Origin: Pseudomonas putida
GTDB taxonomy: Bacteria > Pseudomonadota > Gammaproteobacteria > Pseudomonadales > Pseudomonadaceae
Reading direction: 5' to 3'
NCBI RefSeq assembly: GCF_016406145.1
Contig: NZ_CP066306.1
Coordinates: forward strand, 2,666,001 to 2,730,000
DNA length: 64,000 bases
Each line of letters opens with the position of its first letter. Position 1 is the first letter of the stretch. Both the position numbers and the translations under genes were made by a program. Shown in pieces: positions 17,966-28,038 of the stretch. The notes below the pieces were generated by a model. The model did no database searches and was not told the DNA's origin. It worked only from the letters and a program-made list of their open reading frames with translations.

Positions 17966-18799
17966 ATGTTGCTGGCGGAGCGCGTCGAACAATCTGAACA
18001 TGATGCAGGCTGGAGTGCCCACCTGCAGTTGCGCTTTGTCGAGGGTGGTGGCGTGACCCGCCTTGGTGCGCGCCGGCATTTCGGCCCGCTTTTGGTGCAG
18101 CGGCCGTTCTACCCGGAAGGTGCGCCTTGCCACGTCTATGTGCTGCACCCGCCTGGCGGCATCGTCGCCGGCGACCGCCTGGAGCTGGATATTCATCTGG
18201 AACCCGGCAGCCATGCGCTGCTGACCATGCCTGGCGCCAGCAAGTTCTACCGCAGCATTGGCCCCACCGCGCGGCTTACCCAGCGCTTTCACCTGCAAGC
18301 TGGCAGCACGCTGGAGTGGCTGCCGCAGGACAGCATTTTCTTCTCCGGCGCCCGCGCCAGCCTCGACAGCCGCTTCACCCTGGAGCCCGGGGCCCGCCTG
18401 CTGGCCTGGGAAACGCTGTGCCTGGGCCGCCCGGTGATGGGCGAGCGATTCGATCAGGGCGCGCTGGACAGCCGTCTGAGCATCGAGTTACCCGACGACC
18501 CAGGCTTGCACGAACGCCTGCGCATCAGCGGTGGCCAGCTCGAAAAGCTCGGCGGCCACCCGTTGCTCGCTACCTTCTGTGCGTCCCCGGCAGACCCGTC
18601 CGTGCTGGAAAAGGTGCGGCACCTGCTCGATGAACTGAAAACCCCCGCCGGCGCCACCTTGCTGGGTTCGCTGCTGGTGATTCGCCTGCTGGACCACGAC
18701 AACCAACATCTGCAACACACCCTGCAGCGCCTCTGGCACGTCCTGCGGCCGGCCGTTCTCGGCCTGCCGGCGTGCCCGCCGCGCATCTGGGCCACTTGA
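17966..18799 (+). CDS. ureD: Urease accessory protein UreD
   Basis: 277 residues. UreD binds apo-urease and, with UreF and UreG, forms the complex that delivers nickel. Family blocks visible are AHLQLRFVEGGGVTRLGARRHFGPLLVQRPFYPEG, HPPGGIVAGDRLELDI, SKFYRS and LEWLPQDSIFFSGA. The ATG at 17966 is preceded by AGGGG 6 nt upstream; an earlier start at 17909 would add 19 residues without a ribosome site. It is the first gene of the ureDABCEJFG operon, with 9 bp to ureA. Confidence 0.95.
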   Translation: MLLAERVEQSEHDAGWSAHLQLRFVEGGGVTRLGARRHFGPLLVQRPFYPEGAPCHVYVLHPPGGIVAGDRLELDIHLEPGSHALLTMPGASKFYRSIGPTARLTQRFHLQAGSTLEWLPQDSIFFSGARASLDSRFTLEPGARLLAWETLCLGRPVMGERFDQGALDSRLSIELPDDPGLHERLRISGGQLEKLGGHPLLATFCASPADPSVLEKVRHLLDELKTPAGATLLGSLLVIRLLDHDNQHLQHTLQRLWHVLRPAVLGLPACPPRIWAT

Positions 18800-18808
18800 G
18801 AGAGCGCC

Positions 18809-19111
18809 ATGGAGCTGACCCCGAGAGAGAAAGACAAACTGCTGCTGTTCACCGCCGCACTGTTGGCGGAACGGCGCTTGGCCCGTGGCCTGAAGCTCAA
18901 CTACCCGGAGGCGGTGGCGTTGATCAGCGCCGCCGTGCTCGAAGGCGCCCGCGATGGCCGCACGGTAGCCGAGCTGATGAGCCTGGGCCGCGAAGTGATC
19001 GGTCGCGAGCAGGTCATGGACGGTGTTCCCGAGATGCTCCATGACGTGCAGGTCGAAGCCACCTTCCCTGACGGCACCAAGCTGGTGACTGTGCATGACC
19101 CTATCGTCTGA
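18809..19111 (+). CDS. ureA: Urease gamma subunit
   Basis: 100 residues, exactly the usual length. It forms the small structural subunit of the cytoplasmic nickel urease that splits urea into ammonia and carbamate. It begins with the conserved [23 protein letters not shown], followed by [12 protein letters not shown] and a terminal [11 protein letters not shown]. Confidence 0.97.
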   Translation: MELTPREKDKLLLFTAALLAERRLARGLKLNYPEAVALISAAVLEGARDGRTVAELMSLGREVIGREQVMDGVPEMLHDVQVEATFPDGTKLVTVHDPIV

Positions 19112-19130
19112 CCTGGCCGAGGAGCCCAGC

Positions 19131-19448
19131 ATGATTCCAGGTGAAATCCAGGTCGCCGCCGGCGACATCGAACTCAATGTCGGCCGTGAAACGGTCAGTG
19201 TCAATGTGGCCAATCATGGCGACCGGCCGGTGCAGGTGGGCTCGCATTACCATTTTTACGAGGTCAACGATGCACTGGTGTTCGACCGCGAGCCTAGCCG
19301 CGGCTTTCGCCTCGACATCCCGGCCGGCACTGCCGTGCGCTTCGAGCCGGGCCAGGCGCGTACCGTGCAGCTGGTGGCCTACGCTGGCAAACGCGAGGTG
19401 TATGGCTTTCAGGGCAAAGTGATGGGTGCACTGGAGGGCAAGGCATGA
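19131..19448 (+). CDS. ureB: Urease beta subunit
   Basis: 105 residues from the ATG at 19131, which gives the family start [16 protein letters not shown] and has GAGGAG upstream. The conserved [10 protein letters not shown] and [16 protein letters not shown] blocks are present. An in-frame start at 19095 would overlap ureA and is less likely. Its stop overlaps the ureC start by 4 bp (ATGA). Confidence 0.97.
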   Translation: MIPGEIQVAAGDIELNVGRETVSVNVANHGDRPVQVGSHYHFYEVNDALVFDREPSRGFRLDIPAGTAVRFEPGQARTVQLVAYAGKREVYGFQGKVMGALEGKA

Positions 19449-21148
19449 GCCGTATCTCACGTCGGGCCTATGCCGACATGTTCGGCCCTACCGTCGGCGA
19501 CCGGGTGCGCCTGGCCGACACTGCCCTGTGGGTGGAGGTCGAGAAGGACTTCACGGTTTACGGCGAAGAGGTCAAGTTCGGCGGTGGCAAGGTCATCCGC
19601 GACGGCATGGGGCAGGGCCAGATGCTCGCGGCCCAGGCCATGGACCTGGTGCTGACCAACGCCCTGATCATCGACCACTGGGGCATCGTGAAAGCCGATA
19701 TCGGGGTCAAGCACGGGCGTATCGCTGCCATCGGCAAGGCCGGCAACCCTGACGTGCAGCCGGGCGTGACCGTGCCGGTCGGCCCGGGCACTGAAGTGAT
19801 CGCGGCCGAAGGCAAGATCGTCACGGCCGGGGGCATCGATTCGCACATTCACTTCATCTGCCCGCAGCAGGTGGAAGAGGCGCTGACCAGTGGCGTTACC
19901 ACGTTCATCGGCGGCGGCACCGGGCCTGCCACCGGTACCAATGCCACGACCTGCACCCCAGGGCCGTGGTACCTGGCGCGCATGCTCCAGGCGGCCGACA
20001 GCCTGCCGATCAACATCGGCTTGCTGGGCAAGGGCAATGCCTCGCGCCCTGAAGCGCTGCGCGAGCAGATCGCTGCAGGCGCGGTGGGCCTGAAGCTCCA
20101 CGAGGATTGGGGGTCTACCCCGGCAGCCATCGACTGCTGCCTGAGCGTCGCCGAAGAAATGGACATCCAGGTGGCGATTCACACCGACACCCTCAACGAA
20201 TCCGGTTGCATTGAAGACACCCTGGCCGCCATCGGTGATCGCACCATCCATACCTTCCACACCGAAGGGGCCGGCGGCGGCCATGCACCCGATATCATCC
20301 GCGCGGCGGGGCAGGCCAACGTGCTGCCGTCCTCGACCAACCCGACCCTGCCCTATACGGTCAATACCGTCGATGAACACCTCGACATGCTGATGGTCTG
20401 CCACCACCTGGACCCGAGCATCGCCGAGGACGTGGCGTTCGCCGAATCGCGCATCCGCCGTGAAACCATCGCCGCCGAGGACATCCTGCACGACATGGGC
20501 GCCTTCGCCATGACCTCGTCCGACTCTCAGGCCATGGGCCGCGTTGGCGAGGTGGTGCTGCGTACCTGGCAAGTCGCGCACCAGATGAAAGTGCGCCGCG
20601 GCCCGCTGGCACCGGACAGCAGCTACAGCGACAACTTCCGGGTCAAGCGCTACATCGCCAAATACACCCTCAACCCTGCGCTCACCCATGGCATCGCCCA
20701 TGAGGTGGGTTCGGTGGAGGTGGGCAAGCTGGCTGACCTGGTGCTGTGGTCGCCGGCCTTCTTCGCAGTCAAGCCGGCGCTGGTCATCAAGGGCGGGATG
20801 ATCGTCACAGCGCCCATGGGCGACATCAATGGCTCTATCCCGACGCCACAACCGGTGCATTACCGTCCCATGTTCGGCGCGCTCGGTGCGGCCCGCCATG
20901 CCACGCGCATGACCTTCCTGCCCCAGGCCGCCATGGACCGTGGCCTGGCCCAGGAACTGGGTTTGCAGAGCCTGATCGGTGTGGCTCACGGCTGCCGCCG
21001 GGTGCGCAAGGCCGATATGGTCCACAACACATTGCAACCGGTGATCGAAGTCGATTCGCAGACCTACCAGGTGCGCGCCGACGGCGAACTGCTGGTTTGC
21101 GAGCCGGCCAGCGAACTGCCGCTGGCTCAGCGTTATTTCCTGTTCTAA
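19445..21148 (+). CDS. ureC: Urease alpha (catalytic) subunit
   Basis: 567 residues. It carries the di-nickel centre: HIHFICP (two His ligands), Lys217 in GLKLHEDWG (carbamylated bridge), the His ligands in HTDTLNE and [12 protein letters not shown], the flap with the catalytic VCHHLDP, and the Asp in [13 protein letters not shown]. The residue numbering agrees with that of the Klebsiella enzyme. All ligands are present, so the enzyme should be active. It needs UreD, UreE, UreF and UreG, all encoded here. Confidence 0.98.
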   Translation: MSRISRRAYADMFGPTVGDRVRLADTALWVEVEKDFTVYGEEVKFGGGKVIRDGMGQGQMLAAQAMDLVLTNALIIDHWGIVKADIGVKHGRIAAIGKAGNPDVQPGVTVPVGPGTEVIAAEGKIVTAGGIDSHIHFICPQQVEEALTSGVTTFIGGGTGPATGTNATTCTPGPWYLARMLQAADSLPINIGLLGKGNASRPEALREQIAAGAVGLKLHEDWGSTPAAIDCCLSVAEEMDIQVAIHTDTLNESGCIEDTLAAIGDRTIHTFHTEGAGGGHAPDIIRAAGQANVLPSSTNPTLPYTVNTVDEHLDMLMVCHHLDPSIAEDVAFAESRIRRETIAAEDILHDMGAFAMTSSDSQAMGRVGEVVLRTWQVAHQMKVRRGPLAPDSSYSDNFRVKRYIAKYTLNPALTHGIAHEVGSVEVGKLADLVLWSPAFFAVKPALVIKGGMIVTAPMGDINGSIPTPQPVHYRPMFGALGAARHATRMTFLPQAAMDRGLAQELGLQSLIGVAHGCRRVRKADMVHNTLQPVIEVDSQTYQVRADGELLVCEPASELPLAQRYFLF

Positions 21149-21158
21149 AGGAGCGAAG

Positions 21159-21644
21159 ATGATTGTCCTGACCCGCCGGATCGATGAATCCGACACTATC
21201 ACCGGCACCGTTACCCTCGACGTCGACAGCCGTATCAAGAGCCGCCTGCGCGTTACCCTGGACGATGGCCGCGAGGCCGGCCTGATGCTCGAGCGCGGCC
21301 ACTTGCTGCGCGGTGGCGAGCTGCTGGCCGATGCCGCCGGCAGCCAGGTGGTGCGAGTACTTGCAGCACCCGAGGCCGTATCGACCGTGCGTTGCAGCGA
21401 TCCGCACCTGCTGGCGCGTGCCGCGTATCACTTGGGCAACCGCCATGTCCCGCTGCAGATCCAGCCGGGCCTGCTGCGTTACCAGCATGACCATGTGCTT
21501 GACGACATGCTGCGTGGCCTGGGCCTGGCGGTCGAGGCCGAGCAGGCGCCGTTCGAGCCGGAAGCCGGTGCCTACCAGAGCGCACCGCACAGCCACAGTC
21601 ATGCGCACGATCACCCCTTCGTGCGCCTGCCAGCCCATTCCTGA
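21159..21644 (+). CDS. ureE: Urease accessory protein UreE
   Basis: 161 residues, the nickel-binding metallochaperone. The N-terminal peptide-binding domain (LTRRIDESDTITGTVTLD) and the metal domain (LAAPEAVSTVRCSDPHLLARAAYHLGNRHVPLQI, with the conserved central His in NRHV) are complete. The C-terminus has a short His tail (HSHSHAHDH), less rich than the Klebsiella tail but able to bind extra nickel. It is followed 20 bp later by ureJ. Confidence 0.96.
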   Translation: MIVLTRRIDESDTITGTVTLDVDSRIKSRLRVTLDDGREAGLMLERGHLLRGGELLADAAGSQVVRVLAAPEAVSTVRCSDPHLLARAAYHLGNRHVPLQIQPGLLRYQHDHVLDDMLRGLGLAVEAEQAPFEPEAGAYQSAPHSHSHAHDHPFVRLPAHS

Positions 21645-21664
21645 ACTGCCCCTTGGAGCCCACA

Positions 21665-22210
21665 ATGAAAAAAACGCTTGCCCTTGCCCTGCTGCTGGTT
21701 GCGCTGCCGGCCTTCGCCCACCCGGGCCACGACAGCAACCCGCTGCACGATGGCCTGCTGCATCCGCTGACCGGCCTTGACCACTTGTTGATGCTGTTGG
21801 GGACCGGGGTACTGGCGGCCTTGACCCGGCGTAACCTGGCGCTGCCACTGGCAACCCTGGCAGCAATGTTCGCTGGTGCGCTATGCGGCCATCTGTTCGG
21901 TGATGTGCTGGGCATGGAGACCATGATCGCCGTGTCGGTGCTGGTGGCTGGCGTTGCCGTACTGCTGCCTAGCCGGCAGTTGCTGCTGGCGCTGGCCATG
22001 CCGGTGTTCGCCCTGTTCCATGGCTGGGCCCACGGCGTGGAGGCCACGCCCAGTGCCTTCTGGATGTTCAGCGCCGGCTTCGTTACCGTGAGCGGCTTGC
22101 TGCTGGTAGTGGGCTTTGCTGTCGGTTGCCTGCTGCGCCGCCATAGCGCCCTGCAGAAAGCCTTTGGTGGCGGCATGCTTGCCGGCGCCGCAGTGGTGCT
22201 GGCCGGTTGA
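21665..22210 (+). CDS. ureJ: HupE/UreJ family nickel permease
   Basis: 181 residues with a signal-like first segment (TLALALLLVALPAFA) directly followed by HPGHD, the metal-binding HPGH-type motif of HupE/UreJ. Five to six further hydrophobic helices follow, including GLDHLLMLLGTGVLAAL and FALFHGWAHGVEA, each with a conserved His. It likely moves nickel across the inner membrane for urease. The ATG at 21665 has GGAG upstream. The stop overlaps the ureF start by one base. Confidence 0.9.
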   Translation: MKKTLALALLLVALPAFAHPGHDSNPLHDGLLHPLTGLDHLLMLLGTGVLAALTRRNLALPLATLAAMFAGALCGHLFGDVLGMETMIAVSVLVAGVAVLLPSRQLLLALAMPVFALFHGWAHGVEATPSAFWMFSAGFVTVSGLLLVVGFAVGCLLRRHSALQKAFGGGMLAGAAVVLAG

Positions 22211-22884
22211 TGAACAGCGACCTGGCACTGCTGCGCCTGCTGCAGCTGGCCAGCCCCGGCTTGCCGGTGGGTGGCTTTACCTACTCGCAGGGCCTTGAGT
22301 GGGCCGTCGAGGCGGGTTGGGTGCGTGACATCAAAAGCTTCAGCGCCTGGCAGCGCGAGCAGATGAACGACACCCTCGCTTACCTGGACTGGCCGGTGCT
22401 GGCGCGCCTGTACTACGCGTGCAAGGCCGATGATGCCGACGCGTTTGCGCGCTGGAGCCGCTTTCTGCTGGCCAACCGCGAAACCGCCGAGCTGCGCCTG
22501 GAAGAGCAGCAGCGTGGCGCGGCCCTGGCGCGCCTGCTCGATGGCTGGCAGTTGGGCCAGGCGCCTGCCTGGCGCCCAAGCCTGGAGCTCAGCCAGTTGG
22601 GCGGTATGGCCTGGCTAGCCGTGCACTGGTCGATCCCGTTGCGTCAGCTTGCCCTCGGGCATGCCTTCGCCTGGCTAGAGGGCGCGGTCATGGCTGGGGT
22701 GAAACTGGTGCCGTTCGGCCAGCAGGCGGCCCAGACCCTGCTGCGCGATCTGGGCGAGATTCTGCCCGGCGTCATCGACCAGGCCCTGGCGCTGGGTGAC
22801 GACCAGCTCGGTGGCGGCCTGCCGCTGCTGGCCATTGCATCATCGCGTCACGAAACCCAATACACCCGTTTGTTCCGTTCCTGA
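22210..22884 (+). CDS. ureF: Urease accessory protein UreF
   Basis: 224 residues, all helical. UreF works with UreD and UreG and checks the GTPase step that inserts nickel. The family blocks [43 protein letters not shown] and [15 protein letters not shown] are present. The ATG at 22210 shares one base with the ureJ stop. ureG follows 11 bp later. Confidence 0.95.
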
Positions 22885-22895
22885 GGACTGCCTAC

Positions 22896-23519
<624 letters not shown>

Positions 23520-25193
23520 GGTCAAGCACTTCGACCCGGTTGCGGCCGTTGTGTTTAGCCTTGTACAGCTGCTCGTCGGCTTGCTTGAGCACGCTGCCGG
23601 CCTGTTGTGTATCGGGCCGGCGGCAGGCTACGCCAATCGACACGGTAAGCTTGCCCACATGGGGTGAATCGGCCTGTTCGACCGCGCTGCGTATCCGTTC
23701 GGCAATGCGCCGGGCATCGGCCAGGCCAGTGTCGGGCAGCAGCATGGTGAACTCCTCGCCACCGACCCGGCAGGGCAGGTCATCCTGGCGTGAATTGTGA
23801 CGCAGCAGCTCGGCGAGGTGTTTGAGCACCTCGTCGCCAGCATCGTGGCCAAAGGTATCGTTGACCCGTTTGAAGTGGTCGATGTCCAGGGCCAGCACGG
23901 CGAATGCTCTTGAGCTTTGCATCAAGGCGTCCAGCGCCAGTTGCATGGCACGCCGGTTGGCAAGGCCGGTGAGGGCATCACTCTGAGCCTGCTGGCGCAG
24001 CTTGCCGAATTTTTCTTGCAGCAATTGCTCGCCTGTCAGCAAGGCGCGGCGGATGGCTGCGACCTCTACGTACCACGCGTCGATACGGCGCAGCTGTTCG
24101 CCGGTCTGGGTGGCGGACAGGTGACTGGCGCTGTGCGCCAGTTGGCGTAACGGCAAGGTCAGGCGGTAGGTCATCCATAGCATCAACAGCAAGCCGATAA
24201 TGCTGACCGGCAGTATATAAAGCAGCACCTTGCGGGTCATTTCGCCCAGTGGTGCCAAGGCCAGATCCCGCGGTGTCTGGACCACCACTGCCCAGTGCGC
24301 TTCAGGCACCGGGGCAAAGCCTGCGAGCATGGGAACGCCAATATAGTTGGGCACTTCAAGGGTGCCTGCCTCGCCACGCAAGGCCGCGCTGATCGTCGGG
24401 CTGCTGCTGACCTGGGTGCCAATGCGCGCATGGTCGGGGTGGTGCAGCAGGCGTCCATTGCCGTCGGCGACGAAAGCGAAGGTACCGTCCTGTTGGTAGT
24501 GAAGGCCAATCAACGTATGCAGTGCGCTTTCTTTTTTGAGAAACACCGAACCGCCGACAATGCCCAGGTAACGGCCATCGGCGGCAAAGATCGGCTGCGA
24601 AACGAATATCACCAGCTCGCCCCCGCGCGAGGTGTAGGCGGAACTGACCCACGGCTGACGGGCTTGCACGGCTTGGCGGATTTCGCTGGAGTGCTGGTGG
24701 TGGCTGGTGATCTGCTCTGTGTTCGGATGAGCCACCAGCACCTGGCCTTGGGCGTTGACGATGACGATGGAGTTGAAGTCCTTGTCCTGCACCTGCAGTC
24801 GCTTGGCTTCCCTTTTCAGCATGGTCATGTCGTCCAGGCCACCGTCCAGTTGCCGGGCGGCGTAGGACAGGTGGTTGCGTGCCGAGCGCAGGAACTCGTT
24901 GATATCCGATGCCAGTTTGCTCGCATAGGCTTGGTTGGCCTTCAGCTCAAGGTCTACCAAGGCGTGGTGCTGTACCCGGTAGGCGACAGCGAGGGTGTTG
25001 CACAGGGTTGCCAGGCACGCCAGCACGACAATGCCGACAACCAGGGTTCGTAGGTGGAACATGGGCAAGCGCTTGAGCATGGGGGGCCTGTAATGCAAGG
25101 GCGACGGGCTCAAGTATGGCCGTATTCTGCCGAGCTGCAGCCATTGTGCCGCCCGGGCTGCTCAGCCATGGCGCAGGCGGCACTGTGGCGTGT

Positions 25194-25916
25194 TCAGTCA
25201 TGGCAGCAATGAGGTTTGCCGGGCTGGCTTTCGTAGCGATCGTGATGCCGCACCCAATCCATGGTGCCTGCCTCGTTGCGCCCCAATGGCGCGATGTCGA
25301 GGAAATTGTAGGTATTGACCAGGATGTCGAGCCCGCGGGCATAGGTGGAGTAGGTATGAAAGATTGTGCCGTCCGGCGCCCGGTAGAAGGCGCTCAACCC
25401 AGGCAGCTCGCTTTCGTTGCCGGTATAGGGTTCGTAGTTGTATTGGCTGTTGCCTTCAGTGGCGACACTGACGCCGAAATCCTCATTGAAACTGCTGCCG
25501 TTTGACGAGTACCAGGGAAAGCGCCAGCCCATGCGCTGGCGAAATGCCTGGAACTCAGCGTGGGGCGCACGCGAAACGGCGACCAGCGAAACATCATGAT
25601 GCGCCAGGTGCTGGTTGGCGCCGTCGAAATGGTCGGCGAGAAACGAGCAGCCGGGGCAGCCTTCGCTCCAGCCTTCGGCGAACATGAAGTGGTAGACCAG
25701 CAATTGACTGCGCCCGGCGAACAGGTCGGCGAGACTCAGCTGGCCTTCCGCGCCTTGAAAACGGTAGGGCTGTTCCAGCTTGACCCAGGGCAGGGCGCGG
25801 CGGGCGGCGGCCAGTTCATCGCGCTGGTGGGTGAAGGCCTTTTCATGCAGCCATAGCTGACGGCGAGCGGCCAACCATTGGCTGCGCGAGACGATGTCGG
25901 GCTTTTGAGGGTTCAT
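25194..25916 (-). CDS. DUF899 family thioredoxin-like protein
   Basis: 240 residues with no signal peptide. The family blocks are LVYHFMFAEGWSEGCPGCSFLADHF (a CPGC motif in the thioredoxin-like position), SRAPHAEFQAFRQRMGWRFPWYSS and the terminal GTMDWVRHHDRYE. DUF899 proteins are assumed to have a thioredoxin-like fold; the CPGC pair could be redox-active. The physiological role is unknown. Confidence 0.88.
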   Translation of the reverse strand: MNPQKPDIVSRSQWLAARRQLWLHEKAFTHQRDELAAARRALPWVKLEQPYRFQGAEGQLSLADLFAGRSQLLVYHFMFAEGWSEGCPGCSFLADHFDGANQHLAHHDVSLVAVSRAPHAEFQAFRQRMGWRFPWYSSNGSSFNEDFGVSVATEGNSQYNYEPYTGNESELPGLSAFYRAPDGTIFHTYSTYARGLDILVNTYNFLDIAPLGRNEAGTMDWVRHHDRYESQPGKPHCCHD

Positions 25917-26035
25917 GAGGGTGACTCCGCACGAGGGTTCAAGTGTGGTCGAGCGGGGAGGAGTGAGATCGACAGCAGGCCCTGTTGCCGCGACGAATGG
26001 TTGTGCGCCGCGCGATCCCAGTCACGCCAGGAGAA

Positions 26036-26701
26036 TCAATCGGCACACTGCATCGTTTCGATGACCTCCCACAACCGCGGATCGTCAAAATCATCCACCA
26101 CCAGCCTGGCCCCCGCTGCCATCAGCCGTTCTGCCGTCTGTGTAGTCGCCACCCCCACGGTGAAGATCCCGGCACCGCTCGCCGCTTTCACGCCCGGCAA
26201 CGAATCCTCGAACGCCAGCGCTTGCTCGGCCGTTGCCCCCAGGCGCTGCAAGCCGGTCAGGTACGGCAACGGGTCAGGCTTGGGCCGTTCCAGCTCTTCG
26301 GCCACCAGTACATGCTCGAAATGTGCGCCGAGGCCCATTGCATTGAGCATGTGCTCGGCATTGAGCCGAGGTGCATTGGTCACCACGCACATTTCGATAC
26401 AGACCGCCTGCGCATAGTCCAGCAGGCGCAGCAAGCCCGGCATGGGTTCAAGGGCAGGGGCCAGCTCGCGGAACAGCGCTTCCTTGCGATCAGCCAGCGC
26501 CAGGCATTCATGCGCGCCGGCTTTTGGAAACAGCTCGGCAAATAATGGCCCATTGGCCCGGCCACTGATCTGGGCATCGAACTGGGCCTGGGTCAGCTCA
26601 CGGCCGTCATGTTCGCGCAACAACTGACGGAAGGCCTGCAAATGCAGGGTATCGGTGTCGGTGAGGGTTCCGTCGAGATCGAACAGCAGTGCAGTCAGCA
26701 T
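26036..26701 (-). CDS. HAD-superfamily hydrolase (beta-phosphoglucomutase-like)
   Basis: 221 residues from the ATG at 26701. The nucleophile motif is LLFDLDGTLTDTDTLH (Asp9, Asp11), the cap domain is helical, motif II is CVVTNAPR, motif III Lys is in ERPKPDPLPY, and motif IV is FEDSLPGVKAA. It most likely dephosphorylates a small sugar phosphate. An upstream ATG at 26728 would add nine residues of poor fit. It is divergent from lexA2, with about 100 bp between them. Confidence 0.87.
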   Translation of the reverse strand: MLTALLFDLDGTLTDTDTLHLQAFRQLLREHDGRELTQAQFDAQISGRANGPLFAELFPKAGAHECLALADRKEALFRELAPALEPMPGLLRLLDYAQAVCIEMCVVTNAPRLNAEHMLNAMGLGAHFEHVLVAEELERPKPDPLPYLTGLQRLGATAEQALAFEDSLPGVKAASGAGIFTVGVATTQTAERLMAAGARLVVDDFDDPRLWEVIETMQCAD

Positions 26702-26788
26702 CAGGCATCCAGGCAGTAGAAAACACATGTCAGGGGATGATAGCGAAACCTGGCGACGAAGGGGGCTGTTCAGCTTTCGATGAAAAGA

Positions 26789-26800
26789 GTACAAATGTGC
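26789..26800. promoter_or_regulatory. LexA2 operator (GTAC-N4-GTGC)
   Basis: GTACAAATGTGC is an exact match to the GTACN4GTGC box known for LexA2 of P. putida. It ends only 3 bp before the lexA2 ATG at 26804. A TACAAA -10 (26790-26795) lies inside the box, and TGTTCA (26767-26772) is a weak -35 at 17 bp spacing. Bound LexA2 would block the polymerase directly. Confidence 0.88.
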
Positions 26801-26803
26801 TCC

Positions 26804-27412
26804 ATGGACAATCTCACCCCCAAACGCCGCGCAATCCTCGACTTCATCCGTGAACGCATCACCGATCACGGCCAACCGCCGAGCCTTGCCGACATCGCCA
26901 TCCGCTTCGGCTTTGCATCACGCAGCGTTGCGCGCAAGCACATCACTGCCCTGTGCCAGGCTGGGTACATCGACGTCACGCCCAACCAGGCACGGGGCAT
27001 CCGCCTGGCCGCACCCTTGCGCCGCCCGGAAATTCTCGAAGTGCCCGTGCTGGGCCAGGTGGCTGCAGGCGCGCCGATTGGCCCCGACCTTGGCATTCAC
27101 GAGCAGTTGCTGATTGACCCCAGCCTGTTCCGACGCACACCGGACTACCTGCTCAAGGTGCGCGGCGACTCCATGATCAATGACGGTATCTTCGACGGTG
27201 ACCTGGTGGGTATCCGCCAGCAAGGCGAGGCCCGTGATGGCCAGATCGTGGTCGCCCGTCTCGACGGTGAGGTCACCATCAAACGCCTGCAACGCCAACC
27301 GGGCGGCTACCGGTTGCTGCCACGCAACCCTGCCTATGCGCCGATCGATGTCGGGCCTGAACGCGAGTTCTTCATCGAAGGCGTGTTCTGCGGCCTGTTG
27401 AGGCGCGACTGA
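26804..27412 (+). CDS. lexA2: SOS repressor LexA2
   Basis: 202 residues. The N-terminal winged helix (LTPKRRAILDFIRERITDHGQPPSLADIAIRFGFASRSVARKHI) binds DNA. The self-cleavage site is Ala-Gly in VAAGAPIG (about residues 88-93). The catalytic Ser is in GDSMINDGIFDGD and the Lys is in VVARLDGEVTIKRL. RecA-stimulated cleavage should derepress the cassette. The ATG at 26804 gives the standard MDNLTPKRR start; ATGs at 26780 and 26795 would place the operator inside the coding region. It overlaps imuA by one base. Confidence 0.95.
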   Translation: MDNLTPKRRAILDFIRERITDHGQPPSLADIAIRFGFASRSVARKHITALCQAGYIDVTPNQARGIRLAAPLRRPEILEVPVLGQVAAGAPIGPDLGIHEQLLIDPSLFRRTPDYLLKVRGDSMINDGIFDGDLVGIRQQGEARDGQIVVARLDGEVTIKRLQRQPGGYRLLPRNPAYAPIDVGPEREFFIEGVFCGLLRRD

Positions 27413-28032
27413 TGGGCGCGGTGGTCGATCTTGACCGGTTGCTGGACCAGCGCCAGGTCTGGCGCGGCCGGCAGGCCCGGGTACGGCCGACCGGGTTGCA
27501 GCCCACTGGCCATGCGGCGCTTGATCAACGGCTGCCGGAGGGTGGCTGGCCCGCAGCTGCGCTGAGCGAATTGCTGCTGGCCAGCCCCGGGTGTGGCGAA
27601 CTGCAACTGCTGTGGCCCTCATTGGCCCGGCTGACCGCCGATAGCGGGCGAGTGGTGCTGGTGGCGCCCCCCTTCATTCCCTACGCACCGGCCTGGCAAG
27701 CTGCCGGGGTGGACTTGCGCTGGCTGGTCCAGGTCGATGCCGAACAGGCCGACGCGCTCTGGGCTGCCGAGCAGTGCCTGCGTTCTGGCAGTTGCGCCGC
27801 CGTACTGTGCTGGCCGGAGCGTGCCGATGACCGTGCGTTGCGGCGCTTGCAGGTGGCGGCAGAAACCGGGCAGGCGCTGGCTTTTGCCTGCAGGCCACAA
27901 CAGGCTGCGCACAATCCATCCCCGGCCGCGGTGCGCATCGCCATCGACGCGCGGCCCGCGCAATGGCGTGTGCTCAAGTGCCGGGGTGGTTTACCGCCGG
28001 CTGCTGCCATCGCCTGTCCCGGGCAGGGTTGA
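27412..28032 (+). CDS. imuA: ImuA, translesion synthesis accessory protein
   Basis: 206 residues, RecA/SulA-like fold, also called SulA2 in Pseudomonas. The N-terminal part (LQPTGHAALDQRLPEGGWPAAALSELLLASPGCGELQLLWP) is the family signature, with the Walker-like segment being degenerate. ImuA works with ImuB and DnaE2 in damage-induced mutagenesis. The ATG at 27412 overlaps the lexA2 stop and is therefore coupled to it. ImuB follows 6 bp downstream. Confidence 0.92.
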   Translation: MGAVVDLDRLLDQRQVWRGRQARVRPTGLQPTGHAALDQRLPEGGWPAAALSELLLASPGCGELQLLWPSLARLTADSGRVVLVAPPFIPYAPAWQAAGVDLRWLVQVDAEQADALWAAEQCLRSGSCAAVLCWPERADDRALRRLQVAAETGQALAFACRPQQAAHNPSPAAVRIAIDARPAQWRVLKCRGGLPPAAAIACPGQG

Positions 28033-28038
28033 TGCAAC

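Noticed and set aside
19457..21238. An open frame of about 593 codons opposite ureC
   Set aside because: The ureC protein is unmistakable and fills the same stretch. The opposite frame has the His/Gly/Arg-rich composition of an antisense shadow.
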